DNA of 25,095 nucleotides, from positions 1 to 25,095 of the forward strand of contig JAHHRQ010000023.1 of NCBI GenBank assembly GCA_020025715.1. The letters run 5' to 3'. The notes under the pieces were generated by a model. It was not told where the DNA came from. It was given only the letters and a program-made list of their open reading frames with translations, and did no database searches. A program made the position numbers and the translations under genes. This document shows positions 14,215-21,263 of this stretch, piece after piece; position 1 is the first letter of the stretch, and the number at the start of each line of letters is the position of its first letter. Origin of the DNA: Oscillospiraceae bacterium (GTDB taxonomy: Bacteria > Bacillota > Clostridia > Oscillospirales > Oscillospiraceae).

Positions 14215-14919
14215 ATGCTTGAAGATATTGTTTCACAGGGACTTGAAGAACTGAATATCCGCTGTAATGTTGAAGCCATTTCACGGCTCAGAACTTACTG
14301 CGGGGAACTGGAAGAGCGCAATAAGGTTATGAACCTTACCGCCATTACCGGTGAGGATGAAATTGCAAAGCTGCACTTTTTAGACTGCGCCGCACTGCTC
14401 GGCATGGCGGATTTCAATGATAAAAAGGTGCTGGATGTAGGTTCAGGCGCCGGCTTTCCCGGTCTTGTTTTAAAAATTCTGAACCCAAGCATTGAGCTTT
14501 GTCTTTTAGACAGTCTGGAAAAAAGAATTAACTTTTTGACTGAGCTATGCCATAAGCTGAGACTGGACGATGTAAAATGCGTCCACATGAGAGCTGAGGA
14601 AGCTCCCCCCGCCTATCGTCAGAACTACGACATTGTTGTTTCCCGCGCCGTTGCACGTCTCGGACTTCTCTCCGAGCTGTGCCTGCCCTTCGTTAAAAAA
14701 GGCGGCCTGTTTATTGCAATGAAAGGCCCCGCCGGTTCCGAGGAGCTGGAGGAGGCCAAAAAGGGAATAAGAATTCTGGGCGGCGAGTATGTTAAAACCG
14801 TTCAGTATGATGTTCCCGGCACTGATAAAAAACACAACGCACTGGTATTTAAAAAGGTGGCAGATACTCCCATGAAGTACCCCCGCCGCTGGGCTCAGAT
14901 AAAAAAACAGCCGCTGTAA
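14215..14919 (+). CDS. rsmG: 16S rRNA (guanine-527-N7)-methyltransferase RsmG
   Basis: RsmG (GidB) places the m7G527 mark in 16S rRNA with SAM. The 234-residue length is normal. Visible motifs are NKVMNLTAITGEDE near 29-42, the SAM-binding VLDVGSGAGFPGL near 75-87, LLDSLEKRI near 100, and DIVVSRAVARL near 137-147. The ATG is set by AGGAG at 14202-14206, 8 bases upstream, which lies in the last codons of the preceding gene; an in-frame ATG at 14191 has no ribosome binding site. It closes the three-gene operon and is followed by a strong terminator. Its usual partner mnmG is not in this window. Confidence 0.96.
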   Translation: MLEDIVSQGLEELNIRCNVEAISRLRTYCGELEERNKVMNLTAITGEDEIAKLHFLDCAALLGMADFNDKKVLDVGSGAGFPGLVLKILNPSIELCLLDSLEKRINFLTELCHKLRLDDVKCVHMRAEEAPPAYRQNYDIVVSRAVARLGLLSELCLPFVKKGGLFIAMKGPAGSEELEEAKKGIRILGGEYVKTVQYDVPGTDKKHNALVFKKVADTPMKYPRRWAQIKKQPL

Positions 14920-14929
14920 TAAAAAAATT

Positions 14930-14956
14930 AAGGCAGACCGTCAAGGTCTGCCTTTT
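14930..14956. terminator. Bidirectional terminator between rsmG and the ABC transporter operon
   Basis: A perfect 10-bp stem (14930-14939 with 14945-14954) and a 5-base loop. The plus strand follows it with TTTTAGTTTT. The minus strand follows it with AATTTTTTT, so it serves the convergent genes on both sides. Confidence 0.9.
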
Positions 14957-14960
14957 AGTT

Positions 14961-15560
14961 TTAAAAGCTTTTCTTCTTATATATTATTAAAGATATGCAC
15001 CATGAAACGGCGTACAAAGCGGAAGATACAGCGACGATAGCAAACGCTGTAAGCAGCGGCAATCCGCCTTCCACGTTTACAGCACCGAAGTAGGCTGCTA
15101 CTCCGAAAACGGCACCCAATGCAAGAATTCCCGGAAGTCTGCCTTTTTTAGTTCCTAAAGCGAAATTAAACAGCAGCATAAAGGAAGGAACCGTAAGGCT
15201 CACGAATATGAGCATTGTAAGCAGCGTCAGCAGTGTTCCGTCATCTCTGCCGCCGATGAAGTAGGAAATTACTGCCAGCAGAAGTCCGCCTGCACACAGG
15301 ATAAGATTTGAAATGTACTTTGAGCTTACAAGCTTACTGCGGCCTTTCGGCAGGCTGACTGCATAGTAAATAAACTGCTCCGACTCGTCATAGCTCATAA
15401 GGGCGGTGCTTATCATTGTCAGAAACAACATTCCGTATGCGGCGAAAAAGTTGTTGCCGAAGTTAACTGCGGCAGAGATAACAAACAGCAATGAAATAAT
15501 AAGATTCATTTTGTGATATGCCTTTATGTAGAGCATATCTTTTTTTATAAATTCCTTCAT
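14961..15560 (-). CDS. ABC-2 type transporter permease
   Basis: A 199-residue membrane protein with about six transmembrane helices (roughly 18-34, 36-54, 84-102, 109-133, 142-160, 168-192). The cytoplasmic segment after helix 2, YDESEQFIYYAVSLPKGRSKLVSSKY, is typical of the small ABC-2 permeases of the PF13346 group. It would form the channel with the ATPase encoded just upstream; their genes overlap by 4 bases (ATGA) and the ribosome binding site is a GGAGG in the upstream gene. The substrate is unknown. Related YtrA-controlled exporters respond to cell-wall stress or antimicrobial peptides. Confidence 0.86.
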   Translation of the reverse strand: MKEFIKKDMLYIKAYHKMNLIISLLFVISAAVNFGNNFFAAYGMLFLTMISTALMSYDESEQFIYYAVSLPKGRSKLVSSKYISNLILCAGGLLLAVISYFIGGRDDGTLLTLLTMLIFVSLTVPSFMLLFNFALGTKKGRLPGILALGAVFGVAAYFGAVNVEGGLPLLTAFAIVAVSSALYAVSWCISLIIYKKKSF

Positions 15561-16402
15561 TTTTCCCCCTCCTTCACCATGAATATAAACAGCTGTTCTA
15601 TATCAACGCCCGAGACGTTCATTCCGGCTTTGACGGCATCCCTTTTAATTATAGCCTCAGCGCCGTAGGGATTTACCTTTCTGCCTATGATGTCATTTTC
15701 GGGAATGTCATCCAACTCCTCAGCGCCGCACTTTATAAGGGCATATTCCTCTCTCAGGCTGTCCTTTTCCTCAAAAAGCATAATTTTTCCCTCGTGAAGA
15801 AATGCTATGTAGTCGCAGAGCTTTTCCAAATCGGAAACAATGTGGGATGAAATCAAAATGGAATGGTCAGGCTCTCTTGTAAATTCAAGGAAAATATCCA
15901 GAATTTCATCTCTTATAACAGGGTCAAGGCCGGAAGTTGCCTCGTCCAGAATTAAAAGCTTTGCCCCGTGGCTCATGGCAACTGCAAGACCGGCTTTCAT
16001 TTTCATACCCTTTGAAAAATCTTTAAACTTCCTGTCGTTATTGAGCTTGAATTTATGAAGCAGCTCAAAGTATCTCTCATTATCCCAGTTTTTATAGTTT
16101 CCCGCCATAAAGCGGCCTATCTGCTCCATGTTCATAAAGCCGGGAAGGCCCACGTTATCGGGTACAAAGCCTACATCCTCTTTTATGCTCTCCAGATCGG
16201 TGCTTATATTTTTTCCAAGCATCCGCAATTCCCCGCTGTCGCTTTTGGTTATACCCATAAGGATGCGGATAAGGGTGGATTTGCCCGCTCCGTTTTCACC
16301 GATAAGGCCTAAAATGCAGCCCTCGGGCAGAGTGAGGTTCACATCTCTAAGTTCAAACCCATCATAGCTTTTGCACACGTTTTTAACTTCCAGTGCGTTC
16401 AT
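15557..16402 (-). CDS. ABC transporter ATP-binding protein (YtrB type)
   Basis: A 281-residue ATPase. Walker A GENGAGKST at 35-43, signature FSKGMKMKAGL near 129-139 (KGM instead of SGG-type, common in this subgroup), Walker B KLLILDEAT near 148-156, D-loop SGLDP, and the switch His187 in ISSHIVSDLE are all intact. About 60 extra C-terminal residues form a small additional domain. It should drive the ABC-2 permease encoded downstream. Start and stop codons of the GntR gene overlap here (TAATG), and a GGAGG site lies 7 bases upstream, so the three genes are one coupled operon. Confidence 0.93.
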   Translation of the reverse strand: MNALEVKNVCKSYDGFELRDVNLTLPEGCILGLIGENGAGKSTLIRILMGITKSDSGELRMLGKNISTDLESIKEDVGFVPDNVGLPGFMNMEQIGRFMAGNYKNWDNERYFELLHKFKLNNDRKFKDFSKGMKMKAGLAVAMSHGAKLLILDEATSGLDPVIRDEILDIFLEFTREPDHSILISSHIVSDLEKLCDYIAFLHEGKIMLFEEKDSLREEYALIKCGAEELDDIPENDIIGRKVNPYGAEAIIKRDAVKAGMNVSGVDIEQLFIFMVKEGEK

Positions 16403-16776
16403 TATTTTTCCTCCATAATGCAGTCAAGCATTTCTATTATATCTTCCTTACTCAGCTTGCAGCTTTGGGCGAGAGTAACAGCCGCTTCAAGGTGCTCCTC
16501 GATTTTCCTCAGGTTTTCCTCCCGCAGCAGCTCCGTGTTGGCTCTGGCAACGAATGAGCCTTTGCCGGGAAGGGTGTATATAAAGCCCTCGGTTTCCAGC
16601 TCCTCATATGCCCGCTTTGTGGTAATTACGCTTATACGCAGGTCTTTTGCCAGATTTCTTATCGAAGGCAGAGGACTGTCCTCCGGCAGCTCGCCGCTTA
16701 TTATCTGGCTTTTGAGCTGAAAATAAATCTGCTCATATATGGGCTTGCCGCTTTGGTTGTCGATAATTATCTTCAC
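16402..16776 (-). CDS. GntR-family regulator, YtrA subfamily
   Basis: A 124-residue repressor with the short YtrA layout: a winged helix-turn-helix (about 10-75, including YEQIYFQLKSQIISGEL, LPSIRNLAKDLRISVITTKRAYEELE and GFIYTLPGKGSFVA) and a 45-residue helical tail for dimerisation. YtrA proteins usually control the ABC exporter genes next to them, as here. The start is a GTG, chosen because AAAGGAGG lies 7 bases upstream; the frame is open to an ATG at 16803, but that lies within the operator and promoter. Autoregulation is likely, given the repeats over the promoter. Confidence 0.92.
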   Translation of the reverse strand: MKIIIDNQSGKPIYEQIYFQLKSQIISGELPEDSPLPSIRNLAKDLRISVITTKRAYEELETEGFIYTLPGKGSFVARANTELLREENLRKIEEHLEAAVTLAQSCKLSKEDIIEMLDCIMEEK

Positions 16777-16791
16777 TTCGTCGCCTCCTTT

Positions 16792-16823
16792 CTGTGTATA
16801 CACAGTATATACAGTTATAACAG
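16792..16823. promoter_or_regulatory. Operator with perfect palindrome and period-9 repeats before the GntR gene
   Basis: The perfect 14-base palindrome CTGTGTATACACAG occupies 16792-16805. It is one end of three consecutive 9-base units, read on the minus strand as CTGTTATAA, CTGTATATA and CTGTGTATA (16823 down to 16797). They cover the spacer, the -10 element and the transcription start. Confidence 0.8.
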
Positions 16824-16832
16824 TTTTGTCAA
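16804..16832 (-). promoter_or_regulatory. Sigma-A promoter of the GntR-ABC operon
   Basis: On the minus strand a perfect TTGACA (16832-16827), 17 bases, then TATACT (16809-16804). The predicted start, near 16797, lies inside the 14-base palindrome. The -35 abuts the terminator of the HAD gene upstream. Confidence 0.9.
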
Positions 16833-16837
16833 CAAAA

Positions 16838-16865
16838 AAAAGGAGGAAAATTTTTTCCTCCTTTT
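16838..16865 (-). terminator. Rho-independent terminator of the HAD phosphatase gene
   Basis: A stem of up to 13 bp (AAAAGGAGGAAAA at 16838-16850 with its complement at 16853-16865) starts 4 bases after the stop codon. On the minus strand it runs out into further T residues before the -35 of the GntR promoter. Confidence 0.82.
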
Positions 16866-16869
16866 GCTC

Positions 16870-17520
16870 TTATTCTGTTATAATAGCGTAAAGCTGCTGC
16901 ACGGTGTCTGCAATTACGGCGGCCCCCGCATCAATAAGCTGCTGCTTTGTTCTGAAACCCCAGCTTACGGAGATGCAGTCCATACCGGCGTTCCGGGCGG
17001 TTAAAATATCCACCTCGGAATCGCCCACATATACGCACTTATCCAAGCTCAGCCCCAAGTCCGAAACTGCTTTCAGCACCATATCCGGCTCCGGCTTGCG
17101 CCGTACGCCCTCGCTCTGCCCCACGGCGCATTGAAGCTTCTCGGGGAAAAACTCCGCCGCCAGCTCCTTAACGGTGCTGTCGGGCTTATTTGAGATAATT
17201 GCAAGCTTAACTCCCTGATTATTGAGTTTATCCAGCATATCTGTAATTCCTTCATAAGGGCTTGTTTTTATGTGGCTGTGTGCGTCATAATAGGGAAGAT
17301 AAAATTCCAGCACCTTTTCGGAAAGCTCCTCCGGCGTTCCCTCCGGAACACTGTGAAAAACAAGGTAGCGGGAGGCATTGCCAAGGTTTGAGATTGTCTT
17401 TTCCCGGCTTACCTCAGGCAGACCGAATTTACCGAGGGCTGCATTCAGAGAGTCTTTTATATCTTCAACCGTATCAAGCACGGTGCCGTCCATATCCAAA
17501 AGTACAGCTTCATATTTCAT
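16870..17520 (-). CDS. HAD-superfamily phosphatase, phosphoglycolate phosphatase-like
   Basis: A 216-residue soluble phosphatase. HAD motif I is VLLDMDGTVLDT (nucleophile Asp9, acid/base Asp11), motif II is LAIISNKP near 108-115, motif III a Lys near RRKPEPDM (about 140-147), and motif IV is CVYVGDSEVDI near 157-167. The inserted helical cap (about 16-80) is of the Gph/PpaX type. Likely substrates are phosphoglycolate or pyrophosphate, but HAD phosphatases are hard to assign and the neighbours give no help. The ATG has an AGAGGT site. It is a single-gene unit between its own promoter and terminator. Confidence 0.88.
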   Translation of the reverse strand: MKYEAVLLDMDGTVLDTVEDIKDSLNAALGKFGLPEVSREKTISNLGNASRYLVFHSVPEGTPEELSEKVLEFYLPYYDAHSHIKTSPYEGITDMLDKLNNQGVKLAIISNKPDSTVKELAAEFFPEKLQCAVGQSEGVRRKPEPDMVLKAVSDLGLSLDKCVYVGDSEVDILTARNAGMDCISVSWGFRTKQQLIDAGAAVIADTVQQLYAIITE

Positions 17521-17547
17521 ACTGCATACCTCTTTTCTATCTAAGCT

Positions 17548-17576
17548 ATTATTTACGACTTTTCCACTTATGTCAA
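17548..17576 (-). promoter_or_regulatory. Sigma-A promoter of the HAD phosphatase gene
   Basis: On the minus strand a perfect TTGACA (17576-17571), 17 bases, then AATAAT (17553-17548). Confidence 0.8.
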
Positions 17577-17625
17577 GTTTTATTTAAAGTGGTGTAAGTT
17601 TTCAGCATTTCATGTTATTTTAGCA

Positions 17626-17655
17626 TTGAAGTGGTGTTTGTATCTGTATTTTAAT
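17626..17655 (+). promoter_or_regulatory. Promoter candidate of the solute-binding-like lipoprotein gene
   Basis: TTGAAG (17626-17631), 18 bases, then TTTAAT (17650-17655), 28 bases before the start codon. The match is moderate. The 9-base direct repeat AAGTGGTGT (17587-17595 and 17629-17637) overlaps this -35. Confidence 0.45.
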
Positions 17656-17682
17656 CTAATTTCCCGCAAGGAGTGGTATTTT

Positions 17683-18771
17683 ATGAAAAAATCTCTTTTA
17701 GTTTTCGCTCTTATTTTAAGTCTTTTCCTCACCGCCTGCGGCAAGGCTCCCGAAAGCCGGGACAGTGTGAGCATATGGTGTCTTGAAGATGAAGCAATTC
17801 TGCCGGAGCTTAACAAGGCAGTAGAAAAATACAATAAGAGCATAAAGGGAGATTATCTCCCCGCCTCAATCCGCACTTTTCCCGACTTAAAATCCCTGTC
17901 CGAGGGCTTCAACACTCTCCGCCCCGACATTTTAATCTGCACTCAGGCTAAAGCGGACGAGCTTTCTTCTCTTGGACTTTGCAGAGATATAGGCAGTCTG
18001 TTCATAGGCCGTGAAATTATCTTTCCCGACTACATCCGCAGCCGCTGCCCTCAGGCGGGGCGCAGCTATTTTCCCATAGGCGGGGATGTTCCCCTGCTCT
18101 GCGGCAGGGACGAAACCGAGTTTTCCGATTTTGAAGCCTTATGCAAAGCCGCAGAGGAATACGGCGAAAAGGAAGGCGTTCCTTTCCTTACTCTCAGCAG
18201 AGTACCCGAACTTTTATATTATGAAATGCTCTCCGCGGGAAAGGAATTTCACGCAGTCAGAGACATTGACGTTAAAAGTCCTCTATATAAAGAAGTCTAC
18301 AACCACATTGCAGACGCAGCATTTTCCGGCGGCGTGACCTTTGCTGACAGCGGCTCATTGGAGCTGAAAAAACAGCCCTATGCGGGAGTTTTCGGCTCAG
18401 AGCTTTACGGGCAGGATTTAAGCGGCTTTAAAATCAGCCCCATGCCCGCCATGAAGCCGGACTCCCCCCTTTACGCCCACAGCTCCGGCCTTGCGGTTTG
18501 CGTCCGTGAGGGCAGAGAGATTAAGTCAACGGCTCAGTTTATTTCATGGCTCTTTACTGAGGGCAGAGCTGCAAAGCTCAGTTTAAAGAGCGGTCTTGTG
18601 CCCGCTCTCCCCTCTGATGATTACAAGCCCGAAAACGATTTTGAGAAGCTTTTATTGTCCCTTTCCTGTGAAAGGGAGCTGCACCTGCCGGAATTTGAAA
18701 GCGATTTTATCAAAAATCTGGAAAATTTCAGTACAGAATTCAATGCTCAAACTGAATTCATAATGCCCTGA
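17683..18771 (+). CDS. Lipoprotein resembling an extracellular solute-binding protein
   Basis: A 362-residue exported lipoprotein: signal peptide with lipobox LTAC (Cys19), then a globular part. The start of the mature protein, SVSIWCLEDEAILPELNKAVEKYN, and the later RPDILICTQ, YAGVFGSELYGQDLSGFKISPMPAM and STAQFISWLFTEGRAAKLS follow the family 1 (sugar/oligopeptide-type) binding protein pattern. The similarity is partial and I cannot name a ligand. No permease or ATPase gene is near, so it is an orphan. The start is set by AAGGAG at 17668-17673, 9 bases before this ATG. It is a single-gene unit; no hairpin terminator is visible after it. Confidence 0.75.
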   Translation: MKKSLLVFALILSLFLTACGKAPESRDSVSIWCLEDEAILPELNKAVEKYNKSIKGDYLPASIRTFPDLKSLSEGFNTLRPDILICTQAKADELSSLGLCRDIGSLFIGREIIFPDYIRSRCPQAGRSYFPIGGDVPLLCGRDETEFSDFEALCKAAEEYGEKEGVPFLTLSRVPELLYYEMLSAGKEFHAVRDIDVKSPLYKEVYNHIADAAFSGGVTFADSGSLELKKQPYAGVFGSELYGQDLSGFKISPMPAMKPDSPLYAHSSGLAVCVREGREIKSTAQFISWLFTEGRAAKLSLKSGLVPALPSDDYKPENDFEKLLLSLSCERELHLPEFESDFIKNLENFSTEFNAQTEFIMP

Positions 18772-18787
18772 GTTTTGCTTATTGATG

Positions 18788-18816
18788 TTGAAAATGCAGG
18801 TTTTCTGTGCTATCAT
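18788..18816 (+). promoter_or_regulatory. Sigma-A promoter of the SPFH/hypB genes
   Basis: TTGAAA (18788-18793), 17 bases, then TATCAT (18811-18816) with a TGC extension. The start codon of the SPFH gene is 41 bases downstream. Confidence 0.8.
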
Positions 18817-18856
18817 TTATTTATTAAAATCCGTTAAATAAAGAAAGGAATTGACT

Positions 18857-19708
18857 ATGCAAGCAACCTACGAAGCCCGTCCCGTGAAAAAACGCGGCAA
18901 AGGCAAATTTTTCATCATCATAGCTGTGGTAATTCTCCTTGCGATTATTATATCCGCAAGTATCGCCATGGTTCCCACCGGCCACACCGGCGTTGTCACC
19001 ACCTTCGGAAGCGTGGAGGACTACACTCTGGATTCCGGCGTTCACCTGAAATTACCATGGCAGAAGGTCATTATGATGGATAACCGCATACAGAAGCAGA
19101 CTGTTGATCTCTCCTGCTTCTCCTCCGACATTCAGGAAGTGTCCATGACCTACACCGTAAACTACCAGATAAACAAGGCAAATGCACAGGAAATCTACAA
19201 AACCATTGGTATAAATTACTATGACACCGTAATTATTCCCTGCATCACCGAGGCTACAAAGGTAGTCACCGCCAAATACTCCGCCGAGGCTCTGGTAAGC
19301 GACCGCACCGACCTTGCAGCAGGCATTGAAAAGCTCCTTGCCTCCAAGCTCTCCGAGTTCAACGTGGAGCTTGTGAGCACTTCAATAGAAAACATGGCAT
19401 TCACCGATGCCTTCACCAACGCAGTCGAGGAAAAGCAGGTTGCTCAGCAGAATAAGCTCCGCGCCGAGACCGAGGCCCAGAGAAAGAAGATTGAAGCTGA
19501 CGCTGCGGCAGAGGTAAAGCGCATTGAGGCTCGCGGCGAAGCCGACGCCGAAATTATCAAGGCAGAAGCCGAGGCCGAGGCAAACAGAAAGATTGCAGAA
19601 TCCATTACCGACGGTGTTCTGAAGAATAAATTCCTCCAGAACTGGGACGGACAGCTCCCCCAGGTTACCGGCAGCAACGGAAGTTTAGTTAATATTCCGC
19701 TGGGTTAA
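18857..19708 (+). CDS. SPFH/band 7 (prohibitin-like) membrane protein
   Basis: A 283-residue protein with a basic N-terminus, one transmembrane helix (about 18-37), an SPFH domain (about 38-190, with MVPTGHTGVVTTFGSVED and SGVHLKLPWQKV at its start), and an Ala/Glu/Lys-rich coiled coil (about 190-255). Such proteins oligomerise in rings or scaffolds on membranes; prohibitin-like members are linked to membrane quality control and protease regulation. No NfeD-type partner or FtsH is nearby. The ATG is preceded by AAAGGAA; the in-frame TTG six bases earlier abuts that site and is unlikely. The hypB gene follows after 41 bases without a terminator. Confidence 0.93.
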   Translation: MQATYEARPVKKRGKGKFFIIIAVVILLAIIISASIAMVPTGHTGVVTTFGSVEDYTLDSGVHLKLPWQKVIMMDNRIQKQTVDLSCFSSDIQEVSMTYTVNYQINKANAQEIYKTIGINYYDTVIIPCITEATKVVTAKYSAEALVSDRTDLAAGIEKLLASKLSEFNVELVSTSIENMAFTDAFTNAVEEKQVAQQNKLRAETEAQRKKIEADAAAEVKRIEARGEADAEIIKAEAEAEANRKIAESITDGVLKNKFLQNWDGQLPQVTGSNGSLVNIPLG

Positions 19709-19749
19709 GCGGTTAAAAATAACGAAAATTTTTATATACGAGGTGCAAA

Positions 19750-20421
19750 ATGGAAGGATTCAGAGTACTTGAAATCAAAAAGAGCGTCTTTGAAAGCAAT
19801 GACAGAGAGGCCGACAAGCTGAGAGAGGAACTTAAGAAGGACAGAACTTTCCTCCTCAACCTGATGAGCTCCCCCGGTTCCGGCAAAACTACCACCCTTA
19901 AAGCTACAATCGCCGCTTTGAAGGACGAATTTAAAATAGGCGTTATGGAGGCCGATATTGACTCCGACGTTGACGCCGCCACTATCGAAAAGACCGGCGC
20001 AAAGGTCATTCAGCTCCACACCGGCGGCATGTGCCACCTTGATGCAGGCATGACCAAGCAGGGTCTTGAGGGTCTGGATGTAAACGACGTTGATCTGGCA
20101 ATTCTGGAAAACGTGGGCAACCTTGTCTGCCCTGCCGAGTTTGATACCGGCGCTGTTAAAAACGCCATGATACTTTCCGTCCCCGAGGGCGACGACAAGC
20201 CTTTGAAGTACCCCCTCATGTTCTCCATCTGCGATGTTCTGCTTATTAACAAAATAGACGTTCTGCCTTACTTTGATTTCAGCATAGAAAACTGCGAGAA
20301 GTACGTTAAACGCCTTAACCCCAATATAAAGATAATTCCCATCTGCGCACGCACCGGCGAGGGAATTGATGAATGGGCTGACTGGCTCAGAACCGAAACC
20401 AAAAAGTGGATTGAAGAATAA
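19750..20421 (+). CDS. hypB: Hydrogenase nickel incorporation GTPase HypB
   Basis: HypB is the GTPase that with HypA delivers nickel to [NiFe] hydrogenase, and in some bacteria to urease. The 223-residue protein has the P-loop SPGSGKTT (41-48), the switch region VMEADIDSDVDAA, the metal-site residues Cys95-His96 in GGMCHLDAGM and Cys127 in NLVCPAEFD, and the guanine-specificity motif NKID (167-170). It lacks both the N-terminal CxxCGC nickel site and the His-rich stretch seen in some homologues, so it is the minimal form. The start has GAGGTG 4 bases upstream. No hypA, hypC-F or hydrogenase gene is in the window. Confidence 0.95.
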   Translation: MEGFRVLEIKKSVFESNDREADKLREELKKDRTFLLNLMSSPGSGKTTTLKATIAALKDEFKIGVMEADIDSDVDAATIEKTGAKVIQLHTGGMCHLDAGMTKQGLEGLDVNDVDLAILENVGNLVCPAEFDTGAVKNAMILSVPEGDDKPLKYPLMFSICDVLLINKIDVLPYFDFSIENCEKYVKRLNPNIKIIPICARTGEGIDEWADWLRTETKKWIEE

Positions 20422-20425
20422 TGCA

Positions 20426-20458
20426 AAAAATCCGGGAAATTAAATTTCCCGGATTTTT
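20426..20458. terminator. Bidirectional terminator between hypB and coaX
   Basis: A perfect 14-bp stem (AAAAATCCGGGAAA, 20426-20439, with 20445-20458) and a 5-base loop, with A and T ends that give a U-run in both directions. It starts 4 bases after the hypB stop codon and ends 11 bases before that of coaX. Confidence 0.93.
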
Positions 20459-20469
20459 GTTTTATCTTT

Positions 20470-21237
20470 TTACTTTTTATTCTTTTTATAAATTACCCAC
20501 AGACCTTTTAAAAGCAGGTCTTCATCTACTGCAATCTCATGCCTGCAATAGGGCACTATGGCCTGAGCTATTCCGCCGTTTGCGATAATATTGCATTTAT
20601 AGCCCAGCTCCTCCTCCATTCGGTCAATCATGCCGTCTATCATTGCGGCACTGCCGAACACAGCGCCGGAGCGCATGGAGTCAACAGTGTTTGTGCCGAT
20701 GAACTTTTTAGGGGCAGTAATGGAAATATCAGGCAGAAGGCTTGTACCTGAGGAAAGGGCGGAATAGGCAAGCTTCACTCCCGGCATAATTGCGCCGCCT
20801 ATATAGGAGTTGGTTTTGTCCACCACTACCATGGTTGTGGCGGTTCCCATGTCCAGAATAATTACCGGTGCGCCGTAGTATGCAATGGCTGCAACGCTGC
20901 CTACCACCAGATCTCCCGCCAGAGTGGACGGGTCGTCAATTCTTACATTCAGACCTGTTTTCATACCGGGGCCTACCACCATGGGATCAATGCCGCTTAC
21001 AAGCTTTACTGCGTGCTTTAACGCCTCAGTGACCTGAGGGACAACGGAAGAGATTATAGCGCCTTCAAACTTTTTCGGGTTGATGCCGTACATTTCCAGA
21101 ATATGTTTGAGCTTTATTGCATATTCAGCGTCGGTGCAGTGCACCTCCGTGTGAACCCGAACTACATTGAGGATTTTGCCGTTCTCTATGCAGCCCATAA
21201 CAATGTTTGTATTTCCAACATCAATAGCAAGTATCAT
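20470..21237 (-). CDS. coaX: Type III pantothenate kinase
   Basis: CoaX phosphorylates pantothenate in the first step of coenzyme A synthesis and belongs to the acetate/sugar kinase fold. The 255-residue length is normal. Motifs are the phosphate-binding MILAIDVGNTN at 1-11, GPGMKTGLNVRIDDPSTLAGDLV near 89-111, the ribose-binding LDMGTATTMVVVD near 128-140, and GGAIMPGV near 147-154. The family's usual GADR-type motif is AGDL here, a variation seen in Gram-positive members. The ATG has GGGAGAG upstream. It lies 26 bases after the deacetylase gene with no terminator between and may share its promoter. Confidence 0.96.
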   Translation of the reverse strand: MILAIDVGNTNIVMGCIENGKILNVVRVHTEVHCTDAEYAIKLKHILEMYGINPKKFEGAIISSVVPQVTEALKHAVKLVSGIDPMVVGPGMKTGLNVRIDDPSTLAGDLVVGSVAAIAYYGAPVIILDMGTATTMVVVDKTNSYIGGAIMPGVKLAYSALSSGTSLLPDISITAPKKFIGTNTVDSMRSGAVFGSAAMIDGMIDRMEEELGYKCNIIANGGIAQAIVPYCRHEIAVDEDLLLKGLWVIYKKNKK

Positions 21238-21263
21238 ATTATCTCTCCCGATTTTTATTTTTC

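Noticed and set aside
16777..16803. Longer GntR reading starting at the ATG at 16803
   Set aside because: That ATG lies within the operator palindrome at about the transcript start; the GTG at 16776 has an ideal AAAGGAGG.
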